From assembly GCF_002260525.1 (NCBI RefSeq), contig NZ_MRYI01000003.1:124001-188000 (forward strand): a DNA stretch of 64,000 nucleotides. The letters run 5' to 3'. Both the position numbers and the translations under genes were made by a program. This DNA comes from Hahella sp. CCB-MM4. GTDB taxonomy: Bacteria; Pseudomonadota; Gammaproteobacteria; Pseudomonadales; Oleiphilaceae. Numbering within the stretch: the first letter of the stretch is position 1; each line of letters starts with the position of its first letter. Positions 10,009 to 20,312 of the stretch are shown here, one piece after another. The notes under the pieces were generated by a model that saw only the letters and a program-made list of their open reading frames with translations, had not been told where the DNA came from and did not search any database.

Positions 10009-10626
10009 TTGTCGGGCAATACTGAAGATCAAGTTATCGCGCTGGCTGGCGTATTTCAGGCAGCTTACCTGGTAGATGAACTCGCCAAAAAAGGAACCCT
10101 GGGCGAAGAGGCATTCAAGACCTGCCTCAACAGTCTGTTGAAAGTTGATGTCAGCAACACTATAGACGCCTTCGGCGATCGCTATGGCATTCAGGTCGGT
10201 TTACGCGAACTCATCGCCGTACTTGAGAAGCAACAAAACCGCAGCAAAACGGAAATGGTCCGTTACGCCCTCACCCTGCTTTATCTTGAAGGCAAGCTTA
10301 GAAAGCGTCCGGATCTGCTTGAGGTCATGGGCAAAAGAATCCAGCAGGTTCAGACTCAGACACTTCATTTTGAGGTAACCCACTCAAATATCGTGGGAGC
10401 ATTTGCATCGCTGTATAAAGACACCATCAGCACTTTTCCCCAGCGCATACAGGTAACGGGTGACCCCAAATATCTTCGCGTTGATGAAAATGCTGACAAA
10501 ATCCGCGCCATACTGCTGGCCGGTATCCGTGCTGCGGTACTTTGGCGCCAGGTTGGCGGCCGACGCTGGAAACTCTTGTTTATGCGCAAACAGATTCTGC
10601 AAGTGGCGAGACAGCTGGCGAATTAG
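10009..10626 (+). CDS. hflD: High frequency lysogenization protein HflD
   Basis: The 205-residue helical protein matches HflD over its length, including VIALAGVFQAAYLVDELAKKG at the start and VTHSNIVGAFASLYKDTIS in the middle. In E. coli HflD is membrane-associated and binds phage lambda CII; its normal role is unclear. It is nearly always between mnmA and purB. The start is TTG at 10009 behind GGAGGG, 2 bp after the mnmA stop, so the two are translationally coupled. Confidence 0.9.
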   Translation: MSGNTEDQVIALAGVFQAAYLVDELAKKGTLGEEAFKTCLNSLLKVDVSNTIDAFGDRYGIQVGLRELIAVLEKQQNRSKTEMVRYALTLLYLEGKLRKRPDLLEVMGKRIQQVQTQTLHFEVTHSNIVGAFASLYKDTISTFPQRIQVTGDPKYLRVDENADKIRAILLAGIRAAVLWRQVGGRRWKLLFMRKQILQVARQLAN

Positions 10627-12075
<1,449 letters not shown>

Positions 12076-12087
12076 CAGCTCAACAAG

Positions 12088-12110
12088 CGCCAGCCCATAC
12101 GTGGCTGGCG
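12088..12110 (+). terminator. Stem-loop between purB and roxA
   Basis: CGCCAGCC and GGCTGGCG form a perfect 8-bp stem around a 7-nt loop, 13 bp after the purB stop. No T-run follows, so it may attenuate or protect the 3' end rather than terminate fully. Confidence 0.45.
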
Positions 12111-12139
12111 TCATATCATCTTTATCCTCAGGGTGACCT

Positions 12140-13339
12140 ATGCTCACTTCTCTTGGGTCGATCAGCATTGAAGAATTTCTTGCTGAATACTGGCAAAAGA
12201 AGCCTTTACTGATCAAAAACCTGTTTCCTGAATTCGAGTGTCCGCTCGATCACAATGATCTGGCAGGCCTTTCTCTGGAAGACGAAGTGGAATCCCGCAT
12301 CGTTTTTGAGAACCTTGACGGCAAACCATGGCAATTAATGCATGGGCCATTTGAAGCAGACTTTCTGGAAACATTGCCGGAAGAAAACTGGACGCTGCTG
12401 GTACAGGGCCTGGATCACTGGATCCCCGAAATTGCTGATCTATTGGATAGGTTCCGCTTTTTACCCAACTGGCGGGTGGATGACATCATGGCCAGCTTTG
12501 CTCCCGTCGGTGGCAGCGTTGGTCCGCATTATGACCAGTACGATGTCTTTTTAATCCAGGCTGAGGGTCGTCGAAAGTGGCAAATCGGGCCGGTATGCAC
12601 CGCCCAAACCGAACGCCTTGAGGGTACTCCTCTTCGCATTATCAAGGATATGCAGGTAACAGACGAATGGGTGCTTGAACCAGGTGATGCGCTTTACCTC
12701 CCACCTGCCGTTGCTCATTATGGTGTTGCTCTAGAACATTGCATTACTCTGTCAGTAGGATTCAGATCCCCCACCCAGGCGGAATTGATATCTTCGTTTA
12801 CGGATTATTGCTGCGAACAAGCTTCTGTAAATCGCCACCTGACAGACGCAACCATCCGGCCATTACCGAACCCCGGACTCATCCAGGAAGACGTCATTAA
12901 CGATTTCAAAGGCTTTCTCAGGGAGCTGATCGATAACGAGCCAATGATGAAAACCTGGTTTGGTGAGTATGTCACCAGTCCCAAGCATGAAGGCATCGTG
13001 GAGGCAGTCGACGACGAGGAACGCATCTCCGAAGACGAACTCCAGGAGTTGTTCTTGGTACCGGAGGTTCAATTCCGCTGGAACGAAGGTTCCAGGTTCA
13101 GCTTTATCCCCCAGGACCATCAGATTATTTTGGCGGTAGACGGTCATTCATACTGCCTTCACAGCGATGCACGAACATGGGTAGAGCTACTTTGCTCTTC
13201 AAATCAAATAGATAAATCCCGATTGGGGGAACTGACCTCCAACGATGAGCTAATCAGGCTCTTGGCAAGGCTATTCAATCAGGGTAGCTTGAGAATTAGT
13301 ACCGACGACGAATTGGACGATTGGGGCGATGACGCTTAA
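12140..13339 (+). CDS. roxA: Ribosomal protein uL16 arginine 3-hydroxylase (JmjC/cupin)
   Basis: The 399-residue protein matches the YcfD/RoxA family of Fe(II)/2-oxoglutarate oxygenases that hydroxylate an arginine of ribosomal protein L16. The start ISIEEFLAEYWQKKPLLIKN is typical. The metal ligands are His130 and Asp132 (GPHYDQYD) and His193 (PPAVAHYG). A C-terminal dimer and winged-helix region follows. An acidic tail ends the protein and overlaps the next gene by 11 bp, suggesting coupled translation. E. coli RoxA is slightly shorter (373). Confidence 0.9.
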   Translation: MLTSLGSISIEEFLAEYWQKKPLLIKNLFPEFECPLDHNDLAGLSLEDEVESRIVFENLDGKPWQLMHGPFEADFLETLPEENWTLLVQGLDHWIPEIADLLDRFRFLPNWRVDDIMASFAPVGGSVGPHYDQYDVFLIQAEGRRKWQIGPVCTAQTERLEGTPLRIIKDMQVTDEWVLEPGDALYLPPAVAHYGVALEHCITLSVGFRSPTQAELISSFTDYCCEQASVNRHLTDATIRPLPNPGLIQEDVINDFKGFLRELIDNEPMMKTWFGEYVTSPKHEGIVEAVDDEERISEDELQELFLVPEVQFRWNEGSRFSFIPQDHQIILAVDGHSYCLHSDARTWVELLCSSNQIDKSRLGELTSNDELIRLLARLFNQGSLRISTDDELDDWGDDA

Positions 13340-14282
13340 ATACACAAAAATAACGACCTGGCAGGAAAGCGAAAAAGAGCTCAAGGAAATTCGTAAAAAG
13401 GTTTTTGTTGAAGAGCAAAACGTACCAGAAGAACTGGAATGGGATGACTATGATGCCCAGGCCACTCACTTTCTGGTCAGGGACATGGACGGACTTTGTT
13501 ACGGTGTTGCCCGCCTGATTCATGACGGACAGCACAAAGCCAAAATTGGTCGCTTTGCGGTCCCCAGCGAATTTCGGGGCCAGGGCATCGCCGGCAGCCT
13601 GCTGAAATTTGTCATTGGTTATGCCCGCTCTCAAGGAATCATTGAACTTAACCTGAGCGCTCAATGCTACATACAGTCCCTGTATCAACAAGAAGGGTTT
13701 GAAGCCGTAAGCGAACCCTACGATGAGGCCGGAATTCCTCATATCCGCATGAGACTGGTATTGGGCAGCCTTAAGCCTGAAACCCAAAACAAGCTCTCAG
13801 AAGATGAAACTGTATACCGGATTCATTCGCAGGAAGAATACCTGAAGCATTTGTGTGCACTACTGCGGCAGGCAAAGCATTCTGTCCAGATCCTGACCTA
13901 CGATCTGGAGAAAGGCACACTTGATATTCCTGACGTGCTGGATGCGATTTCCGGCCTGGCCCGCAAAGGACGCGGAACAAGCGTTCAGGTGGTGCTTGGT
14001 GATCCCAGACCTGCGGTGACATACAGCAATCAATTTCTGAGTCTGGCGAGACGGCTGACAACCTCAATCGAGATCAAAACCCTGAACTCAGAACTTTCCT
14101 TCCCCGATCAGGTTTTTGTCCTGATAGACGATTATGGTGTCGCCCTGAGACACAGCCATGATAAATGGGAAGGTTTCTGCTGTTATTCGGATCCCGGCAC
14201 AGTCAAACGACTGAAAGATGAATTTCAGCGCCTGCTGAGTCATAGCCACGTTTCCCAGGAGCTGCGGCAGTTTTCGCTGTAA
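13329..14282 (+). CDS. GNAT acetyltransferase fused to a C-terminal phospholipase-D-like domain
   Basis: Residues 1-145 form a GNAT fold: RKKVFVEEQNVPEELEWDDYD at the start and the acetyl-CoA loop GRFAVPSEFRGQGIAGSLL. Residues 160-317 form a second conserved domain (SVQILTYDLEKGTLD, VQVVLGDPRPAV) that recalls a phospholipase-D-like fold, but no HKD motif is complete, so it is probably non-catalytic. The same two-part protein follows roxA in Pseudomonas. The substrate is unknown. The gene overlaps roxA by 11 bp. Confidence 0.8.
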   Translation: MTLKYTKITTWQESEKELKEIRKKVFVEEQNVPEELEWDDYDAQATHFLVRDMDGLCYGVARLIHDGQHKAKIGRFAVPSEFRGQGIAGSLLKFVIGYARSQGIIELNLSAQCYIQSLYQQEGFEAVSEPYDEAGIPHIRMRLVLGSLKPETQNKLSEDETVYRIHSQEEYLKHLCALLRQAKHSVQILTYDLEKGTLDIPDVLDAISGLARKGRGTSVQVVLGDPRPAVTYSNQFLSLARRLTTSIEIKTLNSELSFPDQVFVLIDDYGVALRHSHDKWEGFCCYSDPGTVKRLKDEFQRLLSHSHVSQELRQFSL

Positions 14283-14349
14283 CAGCTTACCCAGTCTTTC
14301 CTTAAGGAATCGATCAATGCGCGCATCGTTGAACAAGGATGCCCCATTG

Positions 14350-14402
14350 ATTGGCGATTAGCGGGATTAACTTTTCATTACTCCTACGATCTAATCGCCA
14401 AT
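14350..14402. repeat. 12-bp inverted repeat between the GNAT gene and lysR
   Basis: ATTGGCGATTAG (14350-14361) and its exact complement CTAATCGCCAAT (14391-14402) are separated by 29 bp. There is no T-run on either side. It lies in the convergent gap, just past the lysR stop. Confidence 0.6.
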
Positions 14403-14410
14403 TCCGATAT

Positions 14411-15373
14411 CTAGTCCCTCGCCCTGATCTCAAGCTCTTCAGGGGCATCTGCTGTCTGAGTGATGAGACGCCGCAACCAGCGGTGATCTGAATTATTCTG
14501 CAACAATGGGCTCCAGGCCATCTTTAACTCAAAAGGAGGTATTGGAAAAGGTGGCTCTTTGATCACCAGGTTCGGGTTATCCAACATTAATTGAGCGGCC
14601 CGGGACGGTAGCGTGGCGATCAAGTCCCGTTGCTGGGACAGAAGCATCGCCACTTGATAATGACGGGTAAATACACTGATATTGCGCTTTTTATCGAGCT
14701 TCGCCAGAGCCTCATCCACCCACCCCAGGCGCTGAACATCTTTAGGATTGACGCCGACCCCCACTCCAAAGCCGGTTTTACTGACCCAAATGTGGTTAGC
14801 GTTCAGATAGGCATCCAAAGTAAAGTCATAAACCAATGGGTTATGAACACTCAACAGACAGGAAAAACTGTCCTCCCAGATGGTTCGCTGATGAAATGAT
14901 TGCGGAATCTTGTCGAAGCGGTTGATTGCCATATCCACCCGCCCCTGCTCCACGTCCAGAAACGAAACATCACTTGGCGTGAGCACATCGAGAATCACTC
15001 CCGGCGCTTCATCCCGGATACGCTTGAGCACCGCGGGAATCAGGGCACTTTCCGCATAATCGCTGGCCATAATCCTGAAAACCCGTTTGGTGGTGGCTGC
15101 ATCAAACTCTTCCCGGGGCTGGACTACCTGGTCAATCTCGGTCAGAACCGTCCGTATCAACGGCTGCAATTCCACCGCTCTAGCCGTTGCTGTCATACCT
15201 TCACTGGTGCGAACCAGAAGCGGATCCCCAAACATATCCCTTAACCGGCGCAGACCATTACTCATCGCCGGCTGGGTGATTCCCAAATGATTGGCAGCTT
15301 TGGTAACGCTTTTTTCCCTTAGCAGAACATCCAGGTAAACAAGCAGATTCAGATCAATTCGAGCAAGATTCAT
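14411..15373 (-). CDS. LysR-family transcriptional regulator
   Basis: The 320-residue protein has an N-terminal winged helix-turn-helix (LLREKSVTKAANHLGITQP, about 17-36) and a C-terminal periplasmic-binding-like effector domain. The N-terminal pattern IDLNLLVYLDVLLREKSVTKAA resembles the NodD/LeuO/PcpR branch. It sits downstream of, and codirectional with, the nucleotide-salvage genes, so control of those genes is a reasonable inference but not shown. Three direct repeats lie 76-125 bp upstream of its start. Confidence 0.85.
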   Translation of the reverse strand: MNLARIDLNLLVYLDVLLREKSVTKAANHLGITQPAMSNGLRRLRDMFGDPLLVRTSEGMTATARAVELQPLIRTVLTEIDQVVQPREEFDAATTKRVFRIMASDYAESALIPAVLKRIRDEAPGVILDVLTPSDVSFLDVEQGRVDMAINRFDKIPQSFHQRTIWEDSFSCLLSVHNPLVYDFTLDAYLNANHIWVSKTGFGVGVGVNPKDVQRLGWVDEALAKLDKKRNISVFTRHYQVAMLLSQQRDLIATLPSRAAQLMLDNPNLVIKEPPFPIPPFELKMAWSPLLQNNSDHRWLRRLITQTADAPEELEIRARD

Positions 15374-15448
15374 TCAATCAATACCAAATGGTCAGGACAT
15401 ACATTCGATAAATTATGGACCTAATACACTAACCTTGTCATTTGTTTG

Positions 15449-15498
15449 TCCAAACTATTGCTGATTTATCCAAACTATTTTGGTTAATCCAAACTATT
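15449..15498. repeat. Three TCCAAACTATT direct repeats upstream of lysR
   Basis: Exact 11-bp copies of TCCAAACTATT start at 15449, 15469 and 15488, a spacing of 20 and 19 bp (about two helical turns). They could be operator sites on one DNA face, or another member of the degenerate tandem repeats seen across this window. Confidence 0.75.
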
Positions 15499-15586
15499 GA
15501 TGTGTATTGACTAAATCTAAGACAGGAACAAGTCAGGAAGCAGCCCAGGCCACTTCCTTTATAGGAGAAAGAGAAGATCAAGCGGA

Positions 15587-15619
15587 ATAAAAAATCAGCC
15601 TGGCGAGAAGGCCAGACTG
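15587..15619 (-). terminator. Rho-independent terminator after the 5'-nucleotidase gene
   Basis: Read on minus, CAGTCTGGC pairs with GCCAGGCTG (9 bp, one wobble) around CTTCTC and is followed by ATTTTTTA. It lies 9 bp after the nucleotidase stop. Confidence 0.8.
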
Positions 15620-15627
15620 AATTAAAG

Positions 15628-17274
15628 TCAAAGACGCTGAATATCCCCGGTGTCATAGTCCGCAGCGTTAATCGGTGAATGCTTCTGCAGATAAGTCTTT
15701 AATACCTCAGCATCAACAAATCCGCTATTAACGTAGCCCGGGTGTGAGGCCAGACTAGGATATCCGTCACCGCCAGCGGCGATATAACTGTTGACGGCCA
15801 TCCGATAAGTCTTGTTCGGCTCAATCGGTTTGCCCGCGACCAGAGCTTTCTGCAGTTTGCCCCCGACAATTTCCAGCTCCACGCCGGCAAACTGGGCAAA
15901 GGCACCAGTATCCACCGGTTTTGCCGCCACCGTAGCAAGATACTCCATCAGCTCCGTTCCACTGAGGTCAACGGAAGCCACGGTATTGGAGAACGGCTGC
16001 ACCATCAGCACCTCTTTATAGGTGATTTCGCCGGATTCAATACTGTCGCGAATTCCACCGGAGTTCATCACAGCCAGATCCGCCCGCACTTTTTCCATCT
16101 GAGCAGCGGCAATCAGAACTCCGAGGTTTGTCGGCTGAAAACGTACCACATGCCGATCACCTTCGAGTTTATCGTTAACGCTCCCGATAGCAATGTTCAA
16201 CTCCTCCTGCCCCTTATCCTGATATGGCTGCAGAAATGCCAACATTTCCGGGTCTTCGGCAATCTGGTCTTCCACGAGGACTCTGACCGAGTTTCCTTCC
16301 GAGTCTTTGACCTTTTTCTTCAGATTGACTGGAATCAGCTGATAGCTCAGCAGTTTAAGCTCTCCATTATGATACTCAAGGTCTGCTCTACCGACATATT
16401 TCCCCCACTCATGAGCCTGCATGATCAGAGTGCCGTTTTGAGAGTCCGGCAAGCAGGGATCACCGGGTTTGTAGGATGTATTGGCCTCATTCTCTCCCGT
16501 CATGCACACCGGATCCTGAGAATGGCCGCCAACAATAACATCTATACCAGGAACGGTTCTGGCCAGCGTGACATCACCGGGAGCGTTCACCCCGTAGTTA
16601 GCATCGGTATAATGCCCCATATGAGTGGCAGCGATAATCACGTCCGCTTCCTTTTTCAACTCAGGCACCAACACCGCCGCTTCCACCGCCGGGACGGTAA
16701 ACTCAACATTTCCCATATACTCGGGATTACCCAGCAGCTTGGTGTCTTCAGTGGTCAGACCCAGAACAGCAACCCGTAGTCCTTCAAGATTGAAAATATT
16801 ATATGGCTTGAACAGACGCTCGCCTGTCGTGCCATCATAGATATTGGCGGCGAGGAATGGGAAGTCAACCCAGCTCTGTTGCTGGCGGATGACACCTAGC
16901 GGATTATCAAACTCATGATTACCTACGGCCATGGCATCATATCCCAGCATGGCCATGCCTTTGAAATCGGGCTCGGCATCCTGCAGGTCTGACTCTGGAA
17001 CCCCGGTATTGATATCACCGCCGGACAGCAGGAGGACCTGCCCACCCTGCCCTTCGACTTCAGCACGAATCTGGTCAATCAGAGTTTTCCGGGCCGCCAT
17101 GCCATATTCATCATGGGAGTTACGCCAGAATCTTCCGTGATGATCATTGGTATGAAGCAAAGTCAGTTTATAGGTCTTATCTGCATCCGGACCCGATTGT
17201 AACGAGCCACATCCGGTCAGAACTACGGCACTGACCAGTGCCAGCATACTGATACGTTTGATCTGAATTTTCAT
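15628..17274 (-). CDS. UshA/NutA-type 5'-nucleotidase, predicted lipoprotein
   Basis: The 548-residue protein aligns with E. coli UshA almost throughout. It has the dinuclear-metal phosphoesterase motifs HTNDHHGRFW (Asp44, His46), GGDINTG, GNHEFD, THMGHY and GGHSQDPVC, and a C-terminal nucleotide domain (NSGGIRDSIESGEI, GGDGYP). Unlike UshA it carries a lipobox, VVLTGC with Cys22, so it should be a lipid-anchored envelope protein like Vibrio NutA. It removes phosphate from nucleotides to give nucleosides, which the adjacent ABC system could import. The next gene upstream is a nucleoside hydrolase. Confidence 0.93.
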   Translation of the reverse strand: MKIQIKRISMLALVSAVVLTGCGSLQSGPDADKTYKLTLLHTNDHHGRFWRNSHDEYGMAARKTLIDQIRAEVEGQGGQVLLLSGGDINTGVPESDLQDAEPDFKGMAMLGYDAMAVGNHEFDNPLGVIRQQQSWVDFPFLAANIYDGTTGERLFKPYNIFNLEGLRVAVLGLTTEDTKLLGNPEYMGNVEFTVPAVEAAVLVPELKKEADVIIAATHMGHYTDANYGVNAPGDVTLARTVPGIDVIVGGHSQDPVCMTGENEANTSYKPGDPCLPDSQNGTLIMQAHEWGKYVGRADLEYHNGELKLLSYQLIPVNLKKKVKDSEGNSVRVLVEDQIAEDPEMLAFLQPYQDKGQEELNIAIGSVNDKLEGDRHVVRFQPTNLGVLIAAAQMEKVRADLAVMNSGGIRDSIESGEITYKEVLMVQPFSNTVASVDLSGTELMEYLATVAAKPVDTGAFAQFAGVELEIVGGKLQKALVAGKPIEPNKTYRMAVNSYIAAGGDGYPSLASHPGYVNSGFVDAEVLKTYLQKHSPINAADYDTGDIQRL

Positions 17275-17369
17275 AATTTACTCCCGGCAACTCCATTTTG
17301 TCTGAGGGGCTTTGAAAGTGCTTTGTAAACGAATTCCTGGATCAGAGTATGATCTGGCAACCCTTGACC

Positions 17370-18347
17370 CTATCTCAGAGAACCATCACAAATGGCCTGC
17401 AGAAACAGGTCAACCAATTCCTTGTCCTTCACCTCCATACACACTGTCACCGGCGAGCGGTTTTCCCAGTGTTTCAGCAGGTAGGTGTATCCCTTGCGGT
17501 TGATAGTTAGTTGCCCGGCACCAATACCTTCGGGTATGACGCGGGCAGGACCACAAATCACATCGAATAGGTCCGGAGCCACAACGTATGCCACAGCGGC
17601 AGCATCATGCATACAACATCCCGGCTCTTCCAGCCCGGATGCCGCACCGACATTGGAGTAGTAGTTCACGTAGAAGCGGCTGGCGTCCCAGATCAGTTTG
17701 CCGGTATCCCCAGCACTATCCCTTAGCTGTCTTAACGACGTATCTGTCAGGATAACCCTGTGGGTAACATCCAGTCCCACAACGACAACCTTGGCTCCAG
17801 ACCCCATGACAATATCCGCACTATGTGGATCTGACAGGAAATTAGCCTCTGCAAGCGGAGATACGTTGCCGGGCTCATCCACAGCGCCCCCCATAATCAC
17901 CAGCTGCTTGAGCTTTGACGGTAACTCTGGATCCAGGCGCAAAGCCAAGGCCACATTAGTCAGCGGCCCGATTGCCACCAGAGTGAGCTCGCCCTTTAGC
18001 TCGTTGGCTTTATCCACAATAAACTGGGCCGCTGACTCAGACACAGCAGCATGCTTGGCTGCAGGTTTGATGTCGATATTGCCCAGGCCATCTTTTCCGT
18101 GCACAAAATCAGGATGGGGAAAAGGCGTTTGAATCAAAGGCACCGCCGCACCTTTGGCCACTGGAACCTGCTCAGCGCCAAATGTCTCCAGCAGAGCCAG
18201 AGCGTTAGCGGTGGCCTGATCAGCGGACACATTGCCAAAAACGGTGGTGATGCCTGCCAATTCAATCTCCGGGTGCGCAATGGCAAAAGCGATAGCCATC
18301 GCATCATCAACACCAGGATCAGTATCAATAATTATTGGAAAAGTCAT
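17370..18347 (-). CDS. Inosine-uridine preferring nucleoside hydrolase
   Basis: The 325-residue protein belongs to the IunH/Rih family that hydrolyses ribonucleosides to base and ribose. The N-terminus [19 protein letters not shown] holds the calcium-binding Asp cluster, and [12 protein letters not shown] holds the later active-site His/Asp. Exact base preference cannot be read from the sequence. Its ATG overlaps the ribokinase stop by four bases (ATGA), so the two are translationally coupled and the ribose released is directly paired with its kinase. Confidence 0.92.
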   Translation of the reverse strand: MTFPIIIDTDPGVDDAMAIAFAIAHPEIELAGITTVFGNVSADQATANALALLETFGAEQVPVAKGAAVPLIQTPFPHPDFVHGKDGLGNIDIKPAAKHAAVSESAAQFIVDKANELKGELTLVAIGPLTNVALALRLDPELPSKLKQLVIMGGAVDEPGNVSPLAEANFLSDPHSADIVMGSGAKVVVVGLDVTHRVILTDTSLRQLRDSAGDTGKLIWDASRFYVNYYSNVGAASGLEEPGCCMHDAAAVAYVVAPDLFDVICGPARVIPEGIGAGQLTINRKGYTYLLKHWENRSPVTVCMEVKDKELVDLFLQAICDGSLR

Positions 18348-19219
18348 TCTGTTACCTCGGTAGAATACGGGATACTGGGAGAAGCGCCATGTCGGGTGAC
18401 GGCGATAGATGATGCGGTAATAGCCCGGTTTAACGAGGCTTCATGGGACAACCCCTGAATGATACTGGCCAGGAAGAATCCAACGAAAGTGTCTCCTGCA
18501 CCTGTCGTATCTACCGCCTTGACAGGTTTTGCCGGCAGTCTGATATGTTCTGATGAAGAGGACAGTAACGCCCCTTCAGCTCCCAATGTCATGACCAGTG
18601 TTGTTTCTGCGTAGCGCTCATTTAAAATTCGAAGAGCCTCTTGCGCCGAGTCTGTGCCAGCCAGATCAGCGGCTTCAATCTGATTGACGAAGAGCAGATC
18701 AATGTCATCAAGGGGAAGCCGACTCACCTCCGGTGTCATAGGTGCCGGATTAAAGGCCACATTCACACCTTGCTCACGAGCCGCCTCTATGGCCCAGTCG
18801 ATTCCATTGCACTCGTTCTGGAGCAGCAACCAGTCACCGGTATCCAACTCCGATATCGCCGCGCGTATACGCTCCCGGCTAAAGATCCGATTAGCTCCCC
18901 CGAACAACAGAATAGAGTTCTCTGCGGACTGATCCACCTGGATAATGGCATGGCCACTGGGTGAGTCAACCAGCTCAATCCAACTGGTATCTACCTGGTT
19001 TTCGGCCAGGTAGTCGATAATCCATCCATCTGAACGGTTTATCGCCCCAAAATGCTTCACCTGAACGCCTGCACGGGCCAAAGCGATTGATTGATTGGCT
19101 CCTTTCCCGCCAAGAACCACATCCAGCTTTTCCGCGCTAAGCGTCTCCCCGGGACGGACAAAGTGAGAGACCTGATACACCTTGTCGATATTTATCGACC
19201 CGAAATTTAACACTTTCAT
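18344..19219 (-). CDS. rbsK: Ribokinase (PfkB family)
   Basis: The 291-residue sugar kinase shows the two PfkB signatures: [17 protein letters not shown] near residues 36-52 and [15 protein letters not shown], with the catalytic Asp. It phosphorylates ribose to ribose 5-phosphate in the cytoplasm. The coupled nucleoside hydrolase supplies ribose, which supports ribokinase over other PfkB sugar kinases. It is separated from the permease gene upstream by 127 bp containing a stem-loop. Confidence 0.88.
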   Translation of the reverse strand: MKVLNFGSINIDKVYQVSHFVRPGETLSAEKLDVVLGGKGANQSIALARAGVQVKHFGAINRSDGWIIDYLAENQVDTSWIELVDSPSGHAIIQVDQSAENSILLFGGANRIFSRERIRAAISELDTGDWLLLQNECNGIDWAIEAAREQGVNVAFNPAPMTPEVSRLPLDDIDLLFVNQIEAADLAGTDSAQEALRILNERYAETTLVMTLGAEGALLSSSSEHIRLPAKPVKAVDTTGAGDTFVGFFLASIIQGLSHEASLNRAITASSIAVTRHGASPSIPYSTEVTE

Positions 19220-19312
19220 TTAATACCTCCCGGGCCCTTTGAGTAGTCCATGCCATCATCCTTTCCTGGTTACAGATCCCGATATTTAATTAACGATCAG
19301 CGCTCTCAACAA

Positions 19313-19337
19313 CGCCCCTCATGGCATATGAGAGGCG
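19313..19337 (-). terminator. Stem-loop after the ABC permease gene
   Basis: On minus, CGCCTCTCAT pairs with ATGAGGGGCG (10 bp, one wobble) around ATGCC, 9 bp after the permease stop and before TTGTTG. The U-run is weak, so it may be an attenuator between transport and catabolic genes. Confidence 0.5.
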
Positions 19338-19346
19338 GTTATCAAA

Positions 19347-20312
19347 TTAGCGCTCTTTCACATACGGCACACCAATCGCCTTGGGTGCTACGGCTTTGCC
19401 GAAGAATCCAGCCAACAGCACCACTGTGAGGATATAGGGCATGGCCTCAATAAATTGAACCGGAATCACGCCAATACCGGGCAATTCTGTTCCCTGCAGC
19501 CTGACAGCCACCGCATCCAGAAGCCCGAACAGCAAACAGGCACCGAGTACCGGAAATGGACGCCACTTACCAAAAATCAAAGCCGCCAGGGCAATAAAGC
19601 CCTGCCCCGCTGTCATATCCCTGACAAACTGGGCGTTATGTGCTGCAGAAATATAAGTTCCTGCAAGGCCACATAGTACCCCGGCGAAAACCAGGGCTGA
19701 ATAGCGCAAACGGATGACGGAAATCCCGGCGGTGTCTACGGCTTTTGGATTCTCACCCACAGCCCGCAGGCGTAGTCCATATCGGGTACGGAAGAGTATC
19801 CACCAAGCCAATGGCACCATCAAAAAGGCCATATAGACCAGAATATTGTGTCCACTCAACAGCTCAGAATAGAGGCCGCCGATAACGGGAACATCCCGCA
19901 GGGCTTCTGCAAAGGGAAACTCTATTGAGGTAAAACGTGCTTCATCAGGCAACAAGGGCGTTTGACCTCCCTGCTTGAACCAGCTAAGCCCCAAGGACAT
20001 TGTCAGACCGGCGGCCAGGATGTTAATGGCCACACCGCTCACGACCTGATTTCCCCGAAAGGTAATACAAGCCACACCGTGCAGCATGGCGAGCGAAATG
20101 GAAACAAGAATCGCGGCCCCCAAACCAAGCCAGGCAGACTCAGTGGTGTAGGCCACCGCAGCAGCAGCGAATGCCGCAGCCAACATCTTGCCCTCAAGAC
20201 TGATATCGATCACCCCGGACCGCTCAGAGAACATGCCCGCAAAGGCCGCGAATATCAGGGGAGTGGATACCCTCAGGGTGGCATCCAGGGTCAGGAGAAT
20301 GGTTTCGATCAT
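19347..20312 (-). CDS. Nucleoside ABC transporter permease (YufQ/NupQ type)
   Basis: The 321-residue membrane protein has eight or more hydrophobic segments and the family blocks SGVIDISLEGKMLAAAF, FRGNQVVSGVAINILAAGL and GLRLRAVGENPKAVDTAGI, the last being the cytoplasmic loop that contacts the ATPase. It pairs with the permease encoded just upstream, and the two genes overlap by 4 bp. Family members import purine and pyrimidine nucleosides. It is the last gene of the four-gene transporter unit. Confidence 0.9.
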   Translation of the reverse strand: MIETILLTLDATLRVSTPLIFAAFAGMFSERSGVIDISLEGKMLAAAFAAAAVAYTTESAWLGLGAAILVSISLAMLHGVACITFRGNQVVSGVAINILAAGLTMSLGLSWFKQGGQTPLLPDEARFTSIEFPFAEALRDVPVIGGLYSELLSGHNILVYMAFLMVPLAWWILFRTRYGLRLRAVGENPKAVDTAGISVIRLRYSALVFAGVLCGLAGTYISAAHNAQFVRDMTAGQGFIALAALIFGKWRPFPVLGACLLFGLLDAVAVRLQGTELPGIGVIPVQFIEAMPYILTVVLLAGFFGKAVAPKAIGVPYVKER

